Notes: generated by a model not told the origin, from the letters alone. Shown: positions 28,400-38,351, numbered from the stretch's first letter. The stretch: DNA of 64,000 bases from Aminobacter aminovorans (GCF_900445235.1 NZ_UFSM01000001.1:738501-802500), one strand, 5' to 3'. Made by a program: numbers and translations.

Positions 28400-28893
28400 T
28401 TCTCCGCTCCATCGAAAACGACGATCCGGCGCGCCTCGCGATACGGTTCGCGGTTCGCGACCGAGGCTTCCGTGCTGACGATCCAGATGCCGTCGCGGAG
28501 CGGCGTCGCGATCGAAAACGTGCCGTCGGCCGCATGCCTTAATGCCACCTGCCAGTCTTCTGCTTCATAGGCCGGGCGGCGGAAGGAGGCGGTCACGCCG
28601 TCTATTGCAACCGGAGCGCCGCCGGCATCGCTCAGGCTGTAGTGGATCTCGCCATTGGCGACGGTGAGCTTGCCTTTCCAACCCAGTGCAGCCTGGGCAC
28701 GCTGCTCGGCCACGCGTTCGTTGAACTGCTGGCTGGCGACATAGGTGTTCTGGACGACGAGACCGGTCCAGCTCGTCCTGGCAAAGTTCGCCATGACCAG
28801 GTTGACTGTAATGATGACGCCGAAGAAGGCGGCCATGACGGCCAGCATGTGCCGCCCGGTGAATGCTTTCGGCTGAATGGCGCGCGTGCTCAT
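28396..28893 (-). CDS. ccoH: cbb3 oxidase assembly protein CcoH/FixH
   Basis: A protein of 165 residues with one N-terminal membrane helix (GRHMLAVMAAFFGVIITVNL) followed by the conserved FARTSWTGLVVQNTYVASQQ and a periplasmic domain with FRRPAYEAEDWQVALR. FixH interacts with CcoN during oxidase assembly. Overlaps ccoG and ccoI by 4 bp (ATGA) on either side, so GHIS is a fully coupled set. Confidence 0.93.
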   Translation of the reverse strand: MSTRAIQPKAFTGRHMLAVMAAFFGVIITVNLVMANFARTSWTGLVVQNTYVASQQFNERVAEQRAQAALGWKGKLTVANGEIHYSLSDAGGAPVAIDGVTASFRRPAYEAEDWQVALRHAADGTFSIATPLRDGIWIVSTEASVANREPYREARRIVVFDGAEK

Positions 28894-30446
28894 CTTGTTG
28901 CCTCCGGAACGTTGAACTTTGCGGCATAGACATCCCGTTCGGCGCCCGCCCTGTCGGCGACGACGAACGAGAAGCCTTGGCCCTGGCTGAGCTGCCCGCG
29001 CGTCTGGCGGACATAGACCCTGACGGTCTTGAGCTTGTCGGGCTCGGCCTCGATGGTGATCGAGCGCGTCTCCTGCCCGTCGATGCCGACGACGCTCATG
29101 ACCGCACCGGGGAGGCCCTCGATACTGAGTTCGAAGCTTCGCGGTTCGGGCACCATGTTGAGCAGCTTGACGGTGTAGCCGTTGCGGATCGAGCCGTCGG
29201 ACAAGACGACATATTGCGGGTTTCGGTCCTGCAGCACGTTGATGTCGAGCCGGTCGCGGCTGAGCAGTGATGCCAGCAGCCCAAGGCCGACAAGGCTCCA
29301 GGCGCCGGCATAGACGAAGGTGCGGGGGCGGAAGAGCCGGCGGATGTGGAAATGGGAAATGCGCTTGTCGAGCTTGCCGTCTGCATCGCGCACGCGCCTG
29401 GGGTCAATAGCCTGCGTGGCAGGGTCTGTGGCGATCACCATGTTGGACTGGTAGTCGGCGAGCGTGGCGTAGGAAATCAGACCGCGTTCCTTGCCGATCT
29501 TGTCCATGACGCCGTCGCAGGCATCGATGCAGAGCGCACAGGTGATGCATTCGAGCTGCTGGCCGTCGCGGATGTCGATGCCCATCGGGCAGACAGCGAC
29601 ACAGGCGTTGCAGTCGACGCAATCGCCGACCGAAAGCCCCTCGGCTGCTGCCTTCTTGGCATGACGCGAACGCGGCTCGCCGCGCCAGTCATTGTAGGTG
29701 ACGGTCAGTGAGTTCTCGTCGAGCATCGCCGCCTGGATGCGCGGCCATGGGCACATATAGGTGCAGACCTGCTCGCGCATGAGCCCGCCGAAGGCATAGG
29801 TCGTGGCGGTCAGGATGGCGACGGTGATGTAGGCGACCGGTTCAGCCTGGCCGGTGACGAATTGCCCGAGCAGGGTTGGGGCGTCGGCGAAATAGAAAAT
29901 CCAGGCGCCGCCGGTCGCCACCGCGATGACGAGCCAGATGGCGTGCTTGGCTGTGCGTTTCCACAGCTTGGCAAACGACCATGGCGCGCTGTCGAGCTTG
30001 ATGCGAGCGTTGCGGTCGCCCTCGATGCCGCGCTCGACGACCAGGAACAGGTCGACCCAGACGGTCTGGGGGCAGGTGTATCCGCACCAGGCGCGGCCGA
30101 CGGTGGAAGTGACGAGGAACAGCCCGATGCCGGCCATGACCAGCAGGCCGGCGACATAGAAGAATTCCTGCGGCCAGATCTCGATGGCGAAGAAGTAGAA
30201 GCGGCGGTTGGCGATGTCGAGCAGCACGGCCTGGTCAGGCGCGTAGGGGCCGCGGTCCCAGCGTAACCATGGCGTCAAATAATAGATGCCAAGGGTGACC
30301 AGCATGACCAGCCACTTGAACTGGCGGAACCGGCCCGATGCCCGCTTGGGAAACACCTTCTGGCGTGCGGTGTACAGCGGTTGGCGGGATTTGGCGGAGT
30401 TGACCGCCGTGACCTCGAGCCTCTCCACCTGCCTCTCGTCGAGCAT
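28890..30446 (-). CDS. ccoG: cbb3 oxidase accessory protein CcoG/FixG
   Basis: Polytopic iron-sulfur protein of 518 residues; in characterised systems it reduces copper for oxidase assembly. It has about five to six membrane helices. A double [4Fe-4S] ferredoxin region is seen in CVDCNACVAVCPMGID and CITCALCIDACDGVM (about 270-310), preceded by WCGYTCPQTVWVDLF and YMCPWPRIQAAM. The C-terminal part (about 400-518) is the Ig-like FixG domain. It heads ccoGHIS, with an FNR-type box centred about 87 bp upstream. Confidence 0.95.
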   Translation of the reverse strand: MLDERQVERLEVTAVNSAKSRQPLYTARQKVFPKRASGRFRQFKWLVMLVTLGIYYLTPWLRWDRGPYAPDQAVLLDIANRRFYFFAIEIWPQEFFYVAGLLVMAGIGLFLVTSTVGRAWCGYTCPQTVWVDLFLVVERGIEGDRNARIKLDSAPWSFAKLWKRTAKHAIWLVIAVATGGAWIFYFADAPTLLGQFVTGQAEPVAYITVAILTATTYAFGGLMREQVCTYMCPWPRIQAAMLDENSLTVTYNDWRGEPRSRHAKKAAAEGLSVGDCVDCNACVAVCPMGIDIRDGQQLECITCALCIDACDGVMDKIGKERGLISYATLADYQSNMVIATDPATQAIDPRRVRDADGKLDKRISHFHIRRLFRPRTFVYAGAWSLVGLGLLASLLSRDRLDINVLQDRNPQYVVLSDGSIRNGYTVKLLNMVPEPRSFELSIEGLPGAVMSVVGIDGQETRSITIEAEPDKLKTVRVYVRQTRGQLSQGQGFSFVVADRAGAERDVYAAKFNVPEATR

Positions 30447-30525
30447 TCTCGTCTCCTGCTGGACACCAGGCCGTCGGTTCGGCAGCGTCTCATCCCGCTT
30501 TTGCCGCAGGCGTGGCCGGCGAGCC

Positions 30526-30539
30526 TTGATTCAGGTCAA
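30526..30539. promoter_or_regulatory. FNR/FixK-type box upstream of ccoG
   Basis: TTGATTCAGGTCAA matches TTGAT-N4-ATCAA with one difference (G for A in the right half). Its centre is about 87 bp from the ccoG start. It fits low-oxygen activation of ccoGHIS by the FnrN encoded at 34643. Confidence 0.78.
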
Positions 30540-30547
30540 GCCGAGGG

Positions 30548-30581
30548 CACAAAAGAGGCCCGGCATTGCTGCCGGACCTCT
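30548..30581 (-). terminator. terminator of ccoNOQP
   Basis: On the minus strand, AGAGG-T-CCGGCA and TGCCGG-G-CCTCT pair as a 12-position stem with one mismatch and a GCAA loop, then TTTTGTG. It lies 36 bp after the ccoP stop and just before the ccoG promoter box, separating the two operons. Confidence 0.8.
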
Positions 30582-30616
30582 CCCGCCTTCATTCACCACC
30601 CTGCGACGATGGAGGG

Positions 30617-31480
30617 TTATTCGCCGCCGCCGAGCGAGTGTACGAAGATCGCAAGTTCCTTGACGTTGACGTCGCCGAGCCGGGCGCCCCAGGCCGGCAT
30701 CACGCCATGCTTGGGATGGCGCACCTGGCTGGCAATTGCAGCCTGGCCGGAGGCGTAAAGCGCTATGGCGTCGGACAGGTCGGGCGCGCCCAGCTCCTTG
30801 TTGCCCTTGGCGTCGTCACCGTGGCAGGCGGCACAATTGTCGGCAAAGACCTTGGCGCCGGCCGCTACCAGTTCGGGCGTGTCGGCCGTACCCGACAGGC
30901 TCGCAACATAGGCGGCGACCTCGTTGACCTGGTTCGGCTGGAGAATGTCGGCGAAAGCCGGCATTTCGGACACATGGGTGTCTTCGTCGCCGGCGAAGCG
31001 GACACCATGCGCAATGGTCTTGTAGATCTGGTCGATGCTGCCGCCCCACAGCCACTCGTCGTCATTGAGGTTGGGGAAGCCGGGCGACCCTTGCGCACCG
31101 GAGGCGTGGCACTGGATGCAGTTGACCTTGAAAGCGGCCGATCCGGCGGCGGTGGCGAACTGGCGCAGCTTGTCGTCGGTCAGGATCTCGCCAACGCTCT
31201 TCGCCCTCACCGCCTCGACATAGGCGCTCTTGGCCTGTTCGGCTGCGGCGAGTTCGTTCGTGACGTCGGCACGGCTGGAATAGCCGAGTACGCCTGTCGT
31301 CGCGGAGCTGATCATCGGCCAGGCCGGGTAGGCGATGGTGTAGGCCATCGCCCAGACCACAGTGGCGTAGAAGGTCCACAGCCACCAGCGCGGCATCGGG
31401 TTGTTGAGCTCGGTGATGCCGTCCCATTCATGTCCGGTGGTCTCGACGCCGGACAGTTCGTCGATATGCTTTTCGCCCAC
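30617..31480 (-). CDS. ccoP: cbb3-type cytochrome c oxidase subunit III (diheme) CcoP/FixP
   Basis: Membrane-anchored diheme cytochrome c of 287 residues that delivers electrons to CcoN. One N-terminal helix (WWLWTFYATVVWAMAYTIAY) is followed by two c-type domains, with heme motifs CIQCH and CAACH. Axial methionine regions are in HVSEMPAFADIL and KHGVMPAWGARLG. It is the last gene of ccoNOQP, 3 bp after ccoQ. Confidence 0.96.
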   Translation of the reverse strand: MGEKHIDELSGVETTGHEWDGITELNNPMPRWWLWTFYATVVWAMAYTIAYPAWPMISSATTGVLGYSSRADVTNELAAAEQAKSAYVEAVRAKSVGEILTDDKLRQFATAAGSAAFKVNCIQCHASGAQGSPGFPNLNDDEWLWGGSIDQIYKTIAHGVRFAGDEDTHVSEMPAFADILQPNQVNEVAAYVASLSGTADTPELVAAGAKVFADNCAACHGDDAKGNKELGAPDLSDAIALYASGQAAIASQVRHPKHGVMPAWGARLGDVNVKELAIFVHSLGGGE

Positions 31481-31483
31481 AGA

Positions 31484-31633
31484 TCAGTCCTCCTTGAGCG
31501 GGATTTGCGCGGCGCGCTCGGCGGCCTGCTTGCCGCCGGGGCGAAGGGCGAAGAGAATCGCGCCGATGAAGAAGACGGTCATCGCCAGCAGCCCCCAGCT
31601 GTCGGCGAAATGCCGCAACATCGTGTAATCCAT
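31484..31633 (-). CDS. ccoQ: cbb3-type cytochrome c oxidase subunit IV CcoQ
   Basis: A 49-residue single-helix subunit: MDYTMLRHFADSWGLLAMTV, then FFIGAILFALRPGGKQAAER and a short charged tail. It stabilises the cbb3 complex. I place the start at 31633, directly after ccoO (10 bp), with AGGAG upstream; the frame remains open further up but that part shadows ccoO. Confidence 0.93.
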   Translation of the reverse strand: MDYTMLRHFADSWGLLAMTVFFIGAILFALRPGGKQAAERAAQIPLKED

Positions 31634-31643
31634 GACAAATCTC

Positions 31644-32375
31644 CTAGCGGTAGCCGGTTGCCGGGTCGTAGGTCGAGAAGTCGACCAGGGTGCCGAGCAT
31701 CTGCAGATAGGCGACCAGCGCATCCATCTCGGTCAGCGCCGCCGGATCGCCGTCGAAATCGCCGAGCTTGGCCTTAGGATAGCGCGCCAGTACCCCTGAG
31801 GTGTCGGCGTTCGGGTCGGCCTGCGACTTGATGTCGGCCTCGGCGCTGGCGATCATCTCGTCGCTATAGGGCACGCCGACGCGGCGGTTGGCGATCAGGT
31901 CGTAGCTGACGTTCTTCACCGCAAGCGGTGTTTCATTAAGGAAGGCGTAGCTCGGCATCACCGATTCCGGCACCACCGAGCGTGGCTCGACCAGATGCTG
32001 GACATGCCATTCGTTGGAGTAGCGGTTGCCGACACGGGCGAGGTCGGGGCCCGTGCGCTTCGATCCCCACTGGAAGGGATGGTCGTACATCGACTCCGCC
32101 GCCAGGCTGTAGTGGCCGTAGCGCTCGACCTCGTCGCGGAACGGACGGATCATCTGGCTGTGGCAGGTGTAGCAGCCCTCCCGGATGTAGATGTTGCGGC
32201 CGGCCAGCTCCAGCGGCGAATAGGGCCGCATGCCTTCGACCTTCTCGATCGTGTTCTCGAGATAGAACAGCGGCGTGATCTGGACGAGGCCGCCGATGCT
32301 GACGACCAGCAGCGTGCCGACCAGCAGCAGCGTCGCGTTCTTCTCGATTGTCTTGTGTTTGTCGAGCAGTGCCAT
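31644..32375 (-). CDS. ccoO: cbb3-type cytochrome c oxidase subunit II (monoheme) CcoO/FixO
   Basis: A 243-residue cytochrome c subunit anchored by one helix ([20 protein letters not shown]). The heme motif is CYTCH in [18 protein letters not shown], and the methionine ligand region is [14 protein letters not shown]. Family blocks [20 protein letters not shown] and [11 protein letters not shown] are intact. Lies 10 bp after ccoN and 10 bp before ccoQ. Confidence 0.96.
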   Translation of the reverse strand: MALLDKHKTIEKNATLLLVGTLLVVSIGGLVQITPLFYLENTIEKVEGMRPYSPLELAGRNIYIREGCYTCHSQMIRPFRDEVERYGHYSLAAESMYDHPFQWGSKRTGPDLARVGNRYSNEWHVQHLVEPRSVVPESVMPSYAFLNETPLAVKNVSYDLIANRRVGVPYSDEMIASAEADIKSQADPNADTSGVLARYPKAKLGDFDGDPAALTEMDALVAYLQMLGTLVDFSTYDPATGYR

Positions 32376-32385
32376 GTCGGGCTCC

Positions 32386-34002
32386 TTACTGCGCAGGCTG
32401 GAGGGCGGGGGCCGCGGCGGGCATCGGCTCTTCCTGACGCTGGTGGCCGCGGATGGTCATGAAGACGTTCCAGGCCATGACCAGCGCGCCGGCGAGATAC
32501 ATCAGGCCGCCTATGGTGCGTACGACGTAGTAGGGCACCATGGCCGCGACGCTTTCGGCGAAGGAGTAGACCAGGAAGCCCTGCTCGTCGTACTCGCGCC
32601 ACATCAGGCCCTGACTGATGCCGGCGACCCACATGACGGCGGCGTAGACGACGATGCCGAGCGTGGCGAGCCAGAAGTGCCAGGTGACCATGCGCATCGA
32701 GTAAAGCCGCTCGCGGCCCCAAAGGCGCGGCACCAGGAAGTAGATGGCACTGAAGGTGATCATGCCGTTCCAGCCAAGCGCGCCGGAATGAACGTGGCCG
32801 ATGGTCCACTCGGTATAGTGGCTGAGCGAGTTGACGGCCTTGATCGACATCATGGGACCTTCGAAGGTCGACATGCCGTAGAAGGCAATGGCAACCACCA
32901 TCATGCGCACGATCGGATCGGTGCGAATCTTGTCCCAGGCGCCTGACAGCGTCATCAGGCCGTTGATCATGCCTCCCCAGGAAGGCATCCACAGCATGAT
33001 CGAGAACACCATGCCCAGCGTCTGCGCCCAGTCGGGTAGAGCGGTGTAGTGCAAGTGGTGCGGGCCGGCCCAGATATAGAGAAAGATCAGCGACCAGAAG
33101 TGGATGATCGACAGCCGGTAGGAATAGACCGGGCGGCCCACCTGCTTGGGCACGAAGTAATACATCATGCCGAGGAAGCCGGCGGTGAGGAAGAAACCGA
33201 CGGCGTTGTGGCCGTACCACCATTGCGTCAGCGCATCTTGTACGCCCGAAAACAGCGAATAGCTCTTCGAGCCGAGGAAGGATGCCGGCACCGCCAGGTT
33301 GTTGACCACGTGCAGCATGGCGATGGTGATGATGAAGGCGAGGTAGAACCAGTTGGCCACATAGATATGCGGCTCCTTGCGGTTCAGGATGGTGCCGAGG
33401 AAGACGGCGAGATAGGCGACCCAAACGATGGTCAGGAAGATGTCGACATACCATTCGGGCTCGGCATATTCGCGGCTCTGGGTGATGCCGAGCAGATAGC
33501 CGGTCGCCGCCATGACGATGAACAACTGATAGCCCCAGAACACGTACCAGGCGAGGTTGCCGCCGAAGAGCCGCGCCCGCGAGGTGCGCTGGACGACGTA
33601 GAACGAGGTCGCGATCAGCGCGTTGCCGCCGAAGGCGAAGACCACTGCCGAGGTGTGCAGCGGGCGCAGGCGGCCGAAGTTCAGCCAAGGCTCGATGTTG
33701 AGATCGGGGAATGCCAGCTGGGCCGCCACGACGACGCCGACCAGAAAGCCGGTGACGCCCCAGAATACGGTGGCGATAACGCCGTAGCGTATCGGCCCGT
33801 CCATGTAGGGCGAGCTGTCCTTGGGTAAGACAGCGGCCGGTGCGTAGTTGCCGGTGCGCAGCAGGACGGCGGCGCCGCCCGCAAGGGCGAAGAACAGCAC
33901 CCACATATGAGCGCCGAACTGGCTGTCCTGCGCGAAGGCGGCGCCCAGCAAGGCGGCGAAAGCCGCCAGTGCCAGCAGGACGATTTCGTTTCCGTGTTTC
34001 AT
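32386..34002 (-). CDS. ccoN: cbb3-type cytochrome c oxidase subunit I CcoN/FixN
   Basis: Catalytic subunit of 538 residues with about twelve membrane helices, carrying the low-spin heme and the heme-copper centre where O2 is reduced. The histidine ligands are in [51 protein letters not shown] and [15 protein letters not shown]. The start at 34002 ([15 protein letters not shown]) fits the family; a few upstream codons are unconserved. It heads ccoNOQP, with a perfect FNR box about 90 bp upstream. Confidence 0.97.
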   Translation of the reverse strand: MKHGNEIVLLALAAFAALLGAAFAQDSQFGAHMWVLFFALAGGAAVLLRTGNYAPAAVLPKDSSPYMDGPIRYGVIATVFWGVTGFLVGVVVAAQLAFPDLNIEPWLNFGRLRPLHTSAVVFAFGGNALIATSFYVVQRTSRARLFGGNLAWYVFWGYQLFIVMAATGYLLGITQSREYAEPEWYVDIFLTIVWVAYLAVFLGTILNRKEPHIYVANWFYLAFIITIAMLHVVNNLAVPASFLGSKSYSLFSGVQDALTQWWYGHNAVGFFLTAGFLGMMYYFVPKQVGRPVYSYRLSIIHFWSLIFLYIWAGPHHLHYTALPDWAQTLGMVFSIMLWMPSWGGMINGLMTLSGAWDKIRTDPIVRMMVVAIAFYGMSTFEGPMMSIKAVNSLSHYTEWTIGHVHSGALGWNGMITFSAIYFLVPRLWGRERLYSMRMVTWHFWLATLGIVVYAAVMWVAGISQGLMWREYDEQGFLVYSFAESVAAMVPYYVVRTIGGLMYLAGALVMAWNVFMTIRGHQRQEEPMPAAAPALQPAQ

Positions 34003-34085
34003 GAGCGATCCCCGACGATGGTCGCGCGCCGACGGTTTCTGCCGACGCCAGACCGGACACATCCATGACATTGGCGGCTCGTGCC

Positions 34086-34099
34086 TTGATCTGGATCAA
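34086..34099. promoter_or_regulatory. perfect FNR/FixK box between ccoN and the hemerythrin-like gene
   Basis: TTGATCTGGATCAA matches TTGAT-N4-ATCAA exactly. The centre is about 90 bp from ccoN (leftward) and about 62 bp from the hemerythrin-like start (rightward). The site is symmetric, so it could activate either or both divergent transcripts under low oxygen. Confidence 0.88.
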
Positions 34100-34154
34100 G
34101 GTCAAGCCGGCCGTGTCAGACCAGCCTTGGCCTCAAAAGGGGAACCTCTGGGTA

Positions 34155-34634
34155 ATGATCGCGCTCAACGACAGGCAAGCCGGATCGCAGGATGGCGCTG
34201 AGCGCGAGGCGGTCGAGGTGATGCGGCGCGCCCATATTGCCGAACTTGCGCTGTGCGACCGGCTCGAGGAGATTGCCGATTCACTGCCCAACGGGCTCGA
34301 CCGGCGCAAATGCATCCTGGCGGCGCGGGCGCTTGGGCCGACAATGGCAAAAATCCACCGCTTCGAGGAGCAGCGGATCTTTCCGTACTTTTGCCAGCGT
34401 CTGGGCCACAGCGTCGAGTCGGGAAAGACCATCGAACGGCTTAGGAACGAACATCTCGAGGATGAGGGCTACGCCGCCGAGTTGCGCGACGCCTTGCGCT
34501 TTGCCGCGCGGCAGGGCGAGGCCGACAGTCCGGAAACCCTGGGATTCATGTTGCGCGGCTATTTCGGCGCGGTGCGCCGGCACGTCGCCTTCGAGCGCGA
34601 CCATGTCATGGCACTTCTGGCGCCCGCGGGTTGA
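34155..34634 (+). CDS. hemerythrin HHE-domain-like protein
   Basis: A helical protein of 159 residues. Histidine and acidic residues spaced for a hemerythrin-type bundle are seen: MRRAHIAELALCDRLEEIAD, AKIHRFEEQRIFPYF, RLRNEHLEDEGYAAEL and VRRHVAFERDHVMALL. Such proteins bind O2, NO or iron through a diiron site. I start it at 34155 because the upstream in-frame stretch covers the FNR box. Its position opposite ccoN, sharing the box, suggests a low-oxygen or nitric-oxide role. Diiron binding is inferred from the pattern, not proven. Confidence 0.75.
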   Translation: MIALNDRQAGSQDGAEREAVEVMRRAHIAELALCDRLEEIADSLPNGLDRRKCILAARALGPTMAKIHRFEEQRIFPYFCQRLGHSVESGKTIERLRNEHLEDEGYAAELRDALRFAARQGEADSPETLGFMLRGYFGAVRRHVAFERDHVMALLAPAG

Positions 34635-34642
34635 CGACCTGC

Positions 34643-35383
34643 TCAGATATTGGCGCGTCGCTCCAGCCTGTCCAGGTCGAAGACCGTGATATGGCGGTTG
34701 TTTTCGACCGTGATCAGACCGTCCTTGCGCAGCTTGGTCAGCTGGCGGCTGACGGTTTCGATGGTCAGGCCAAGGAAATCGGCGATGTCGGCGCGGGTCA
34801 GCGGCAGGTCGAAGCTGATTTCGCCGGCGCTCTCGGCCTCTGGGTCGCCATGCCTGGCGATGAGGTGAAGGAACGAGGCGACACGCTCGGCAGCGGTCTT
34901 GCGCCCCAGCGTCAGCATCCAGTCGCGCGCCTCGTCGAGTTCGTCGAGTGCCTGAAGATGCAGCCTGTGGCCGAGTTCCGGCGCCTGGTCGATCATGCGG
35001 TCGAGTGAGGTCTTGGGGAAGGCGCAGACGCGAACGGGGGTGGCGGCTTCCGCAGTGATCGAGCTCTCCTGCTTGAACGGCCGCCCGATGAAATCGGGCG
35101 CGAACTGCAGGCCGACGATCTGCTGGCGGCCGTCCGGCAATGTCTTGACCAGCTTGACCACGCCGGCCAGCACGTTGGCGTAGCTGTCGATCGTGTCCGA
35201 GTCCGACACCAGTACGGTGCCCGGCTCGACCTTACGTTTGGTGGTGTGGCGGCTGAGCTCGACAAGCTGTTCCGGCGTCAGCGCACCGCACACGCCGCGA
35301 TGCCGCGCCTCGCAGGAGCGGCACAACGCCGGTATTTCAGAATTGTGAATGTCCTGGCGAATGGCCATTTCTTCGTCCAGCAC
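34643..35383 (-). CDS. fnrN: FNR-type oxygen-responsive regulator FnrN
   Basis: Crp/Fnr-family activator of 246 residues. An oxygen-labile [4Fe-4S] cluster is implied by Cys 21, 24 and 32 (CRSCEARHRGVC) plus Cys 120 (VRVCAFPKTS). The cyclic-nucleotide-like fold spans about 40-150. The C-terminal helix-turn-helix FLGLTIETVSRQLTKLRKDG has the E-x2-SR signature that reads TTGAT half-sites. It carries its own cluster, unlike FixK. The start could be this GTG (35383) or the ATG five codons on. Likely targets are ccoN, ccoG, hemN and itself. Confidence 0.93.
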   Translation of the reverse strand: MLDEEMAIRQDIHNSEIPALCRSCEARHRGVCGALTPEQLVELSRHTTKRKVEPGTVLVSDSDTIDSYANVLAGVVKLVKTLPDGRQQIVGLQFAPDFIGRPFKQESSITAEAATPVRVCAFPKTSLDRMIDQAPELGHRLHLQALDELDEARDWMLTLGRKTAAERVASFLHLIARHGDPEAESAGEISFDLPLTRADIADFLGLTIETVSRQLTKLRKDGLITVENNRHITVFDLDRLERRANI

Positions 35384-35454
35384 CCCGATTTGCCCAATCT
35401 AGCCACCGCGGCTGCCAAAAGGAACCGTGTCATTGTGTCCATCGCCGGGCGTTG

Positions 35455-35502
35455 CTGATCCAGGTCTTCGCTTGATCCAGGTCTTCGGTTGATCCAGGTC
35501 AA
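35455..35502. promoter_or_regulatory. three FNR-like sites at 17-bp period between fnrN and hemN
   Basis: CTGATCCAGGTCTT (35455), TTGATCCAGGTCTT (35472) and TTGATCCAGGTCAA (35489) recur at exactly 17 bp. The third is nearly a full FNR box (G for A in the right half); the other two keep only the left half. The third lies about 57 bp before the hemN start. The array could activate hemN and modulate fnrN. Confidence 0.78.
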
Positions 35503-35552
35503 GGCGATGCCGGTGTCTCCGCAGCATGCTTCGGCTGTTGATGGAGACGATC

Positions 35553-36902
35553 ATGGACAGGACCCTCGTCGCGAAATACGCAGCGCCGGTGCCGCGATAC
35601 ACCAGCTATCCGACCGCGCCGCATTTCAACGCGGCGGTGTCGTCAACGACCTATGGCGGCTGGTTGCGCGCGCTGCCAAAGGGGGCGAACGCATCGCTCT
35701 ATATCCACATCCCCTATTGCGACCGTCTGTGCTGGTTCTGTGCCTGCCATACCAGGCAGACGCGGCGCTACGACCCTGTCGAGCGATATCTGAAGGCGCT
35801 GGAGCGCGAGATCGACACGGTGGCTGCTCTGTGCGGAAGCCGGCTAAATATCCGAAGTTTGCATCTCGGCGGCGGCTCGCCGACGATGCTGACGCCGAAG
35901 GACATGATGGCGCTCGGAGGCCGGCTGCGCGCCAAGTTCGCCTTCGCCGGCGATGCCGAGATTAGCGTCGAGATCGATCCCAACGACATGGACGAGGCAC
36001 GTTTCGATGCGCTGGCCGCGATCGGCCTGACGCGGGCAAGCCTGGGCGTACAGGATTTCGACGAGCGGGTTCAAAAGACCATCAACCGTGAGCAGAGCTT
36101 CGAACAGACCAAGGCTGTGGTCGACGCCGTCCGGGCGCGGGGCGTGCGTTCGGTCAATCTCGACATGCTCTACGGCCTGCCGCACCAGACGCTCGACAGC
36201 ATCGCTGCGACAACGGAAAAGCTGCTGTCCCTGCGACCCGACCGCATCGCCCTGTTCGGCTACGCCCATGTACCGTGGCTGAAGAAGCATCAGACGATGA
36301 TAGACGATACGCTGCTGCCCGACACCGCGGCCCGGTTGGAGCAGTCGGAGCTGGCTATGCGGCTGATCCTGGCAGCCGGCTATGAAGCCGTCGGCATGGA
36401 TCATTTCGCCTTGCCTGAGGACAGCCTGGCCGTGGCCGCCCGCGTGGGCACGCTGCGGCGCAATTTCCAGGGCTACACCACCGACCAGGCCGACGCGCTG
36501 ATCGGCCTCGGTGCCTCGTCGATCGGGCTTCTGCCGCATGGCTATGTCCAGAACATGCCGGCAACGGGCGAATATGAACGCCGCGTCCTGGCTGGCGGCC
36601 TGGCCACGGTGCGCGGTTTCGCATTGTCGAATGCCGACCGTATGCGCGCCTGGGTGATCGAGCGGCTGATGTGTGATTTTTCCTTCTCGCGTTGCGAACT
36701 GCTCAACCGTTTCGGTGCCGGCGCCCGCAGCCTGATCGCCGAGGCCGAACTGCTTGCCGCCAATGATCGGGACGGGGTCTTCGTGCGTGCCGGCAACCGC
36801 TTTGTCGTCACCGAACGCGGCAAGCCGTTCGTTCGATCGATCGCGGCTGCCTTCGACGCCTATCTCGGCCAGGGCACCGCGCGCCATTCCGTAGCCGTCT
36901 GA
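35553..36902 (+). CDS. hemN: oxygen-independent coproporphyrinogen III oxidase
   Basis: Radical SAM enzyme of 449 residues that makes protoporphyrinogen IX without oxygen. The cluster motif [11 protein letters not shown] gives Cys 56, 60 and 63 plus the extra HemN cysteine at 65. [16 protein letters not shown] and [13 protein letters not shown] match the family, and the HemN C-terminal domain follows. I start at 35553, where GGAG lies 6 nt upstream; other ATGs at 35526 and 35541 are possible. The FNR-like array upstream fits low-oxygen induction, supplying heme for the neighbouring cbb3 oxidase. Confidence 0.96.
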   Translation: MDRTLVAKYAAPVPRYTSYPTAPHFNAAVSSTTYGGWLRALPKGANASLYIHIPYCDRLCWFCACHTRQTRRYDPVERYLKALEREIDTVAALCGSRLNIRSLHLGGGSPTMLTPKDMMALGGRLRAKFAFAGDAEISVEIDPNDMDEARFDALAAIGLTRASLGVQDFDERVQKTINREQSFEQTKAVVDAVRARGVRSVNLDMLYGLPHQTLDSIAATTEKLLSLRPDRIALFGYAHVPWLKKHQTMIDDTLLPDTAARLEQSELAMRLILAAGYEAVGMDHFALPEDSLAVAARVGTLRRNFQGYTTDQADALIGLGASSIGLLPHGYVQNMPATGEYERRVLAGGLATVRGFALSNADRMRAWVIERLMCDFSFSRCELLNRFGAGARSLIAEAELLAANDRDGVFVRAGNRFVVTERGKPFVRSIAAAFDAYLGQGTARHSVAV

Positions 36903-36972
36903 ACTTCTACGCGCTGTCAAATTCCTGTATCAAGCGCGTGCGAAGCGCACGGCGCGAACGGGATCTGGCTTC

Positions 36973-38304
36973 ATGAATCTGACGGTATTTGGGATTGGCT
37001 ATGTCGGTCTTGTTCAGGCTGCTGTTTTGGCCGAGGTCGGGCATGACGTCGTCTGTGTGGATGTCGATGCAGCCAAGGTCGAACGGCTGAACCAAGGGTT
37101 CATCCCGATCTTCGAGCCGGGGCTGGAGGCCCTGGTGCGTGAGAACCATTCCGCCGGTCGCATCGTGTTCACGACGGACGCTTCGATGGCCGTGCGCCAT
37201 GGCGAGATCCAGATGATTGCCGTCGGCACGCCGCAGGGCGAGGATGGCTCGGCCGACCTCAAATATGTGCTGTCGGTGGCCGATGCCATCGGCCGCGAGA
37301 TGGCGGCTGCGAAGATCGTGGTAACCAAGTCGACAGTGCCGGTGGGGACCGCCGACAAGGTGCGCGAGGCGATCGCGGCTGCCCTGAAGCAGAGAGGCCG
37401 CGAGGAGCTTGGCTTCGACGTCGTCTCCAATCCGGAGTTCCTGAAAGAGGGCTCGGCGGTCGCCGACTGCATGAAGCCCGACCGCATCATCATCGGCACC
37501 GACAGCGAGGCTGCCGAGGCGGTGATGCGCGAGCTCTATGCGCCGTTCAACCGTAACCACGAGAAGATGATCGTGATGGACGTGCGCTCGGCCGAGTTCA
37601 CGAAATACGCCGCCAACTGCATGCTGGCGACCAAGATCAGCTTCATGAACGAGATGGCGAACCTGGCCGAACTGCTCGGCGCCGACATCGAGGAGGTGCG
37701 CAAGGGCATCGGCTCGGACCCGCGCATCGGTTACCACTTCATCTATCCGGGGCTCGGCTATGGCGGCTCGTGTTTCCCCAAGGATGTGCGGGCACTGATC
37801 CGCACCGCCGGCGATGTCGGTTTCGAGCCGGTGCTGCTGCACTCGGTCGAGGCGCGCAACAATGCGCAGAAGGCGGTGCTGTTCGACAAGCTGAAGGCAC
37901 ATTTCGACGGTGACCTCACCGGCAAGACCTTTGCGCTGTGGGGGCTGGCCTTCAAGCCCAACACCGACGACATGCGTGAGGCACCAAGCCGCGTGCTGAT
38001 GGAGGCGCTGTGGGCTTCGGGCGCCAAGGTGCAGGCCTACGACCCCGAGGCGATGAACGAGGCGCAGCAGATCTATGGCCAGCGCGACGACCTCACCCTC
38101 TGCGGCACCAAGGAGGCGGCACTGCGCGGCGCCGATGCACTCTTGATCGCCACCGAGTGGAAGAACTTCCGGGCGCCGTCCTTCGAGCTGATCCGCGACC
38201 AGCTCAAGGCCGCCGTCATCTTCGACGGACGCAACCTCTATGACCCGGCAGTCGTCGCCCGCCACGGCATCAAATACGTCTCCATCGGGCGAAAGACGGC
38301 TTAA
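36973..38304 (+). CDS. ugd: UDP-glucose 6-dehydrogenase
   Basis: Oxidises UDP-glucose to UDP-glucuronate for surface polysaccharides. It has 443 residues. The N-terminal Rossmann motif is [20 protein letters not shown], the middle block is [17 protein letters not shown], and the catalytic cysteine is in [14 protein letters not shown]. The C-terminal nucleotide-binding domain has [21 protein letters not shown]-mannose dehydrogenase is a related alternative, but these blocks favour UGDH. No polysaccharide gene adjoins it. A strong terminator follows. Confidence 0.93.
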   Translation: MNLTVFGIGYVGLVQAAVLAEVGHDVVCVDVDAAKVERLNQGFIPIFEPGLEALVRENHSAGRIVFTTDASMAVRHGEIQMIAVGTPQGEDGSADLKYVLSVADAIGREMAAAKIVVTKSTVPVGTADKVREAIAAALKQRGREELGFDVVSNPEFLKEGSAVADCMKPDRIIIGTDSEAAEAVMRELYAPFNRNHEKMIVMDVRSAEFTKYAANCMLATKISFMNEMANLAELLGADIEEVRKGIGSDPRIGYHFIYPGLGYGGSCFPKDVRALIRTAGDVGFEPVLLHSVEARNNAQKAVLFDKLKAHFDGDLTGKTFALWGLAFKPNTDDMREAPSRVLMEALWASGAKVQAYDPEAMNEAQQIYGQRDDLTLCGTKEAALRGADALLIATEWKNFRAPSFELIRDQLKAAVIFDGRNLYDPAVVARHGIKYVSIGRKTA

Positions 38305-38310
38305 GAAACA

Positions 38311-38336
38311 AAAAGGCCCGCGCTAGCGGGCCTTTT
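38311..38336. terminator. bidirectional terminator between ugd and mcm
   Basis: Perfect 11-bp stem AAAAGGCCCGC / GCGGGCCTTTT with the loop GCTA. The terminal runs of A and T let it end both the rightward ugd and the leftward mcm transcripts. Confidence 0.93.
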
Positions 38337-38351
38337 CGTCTGGTGCGGCGC

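Noticed and set aside
32150..34105. A 651-codon minus-strand frame over ccoN/ccoO
   Set aside because: It overlaps the clearly recognised ccoN and ccoO in another frame and is rich in Arg/His/Gly, a typical GC-rich shadow.
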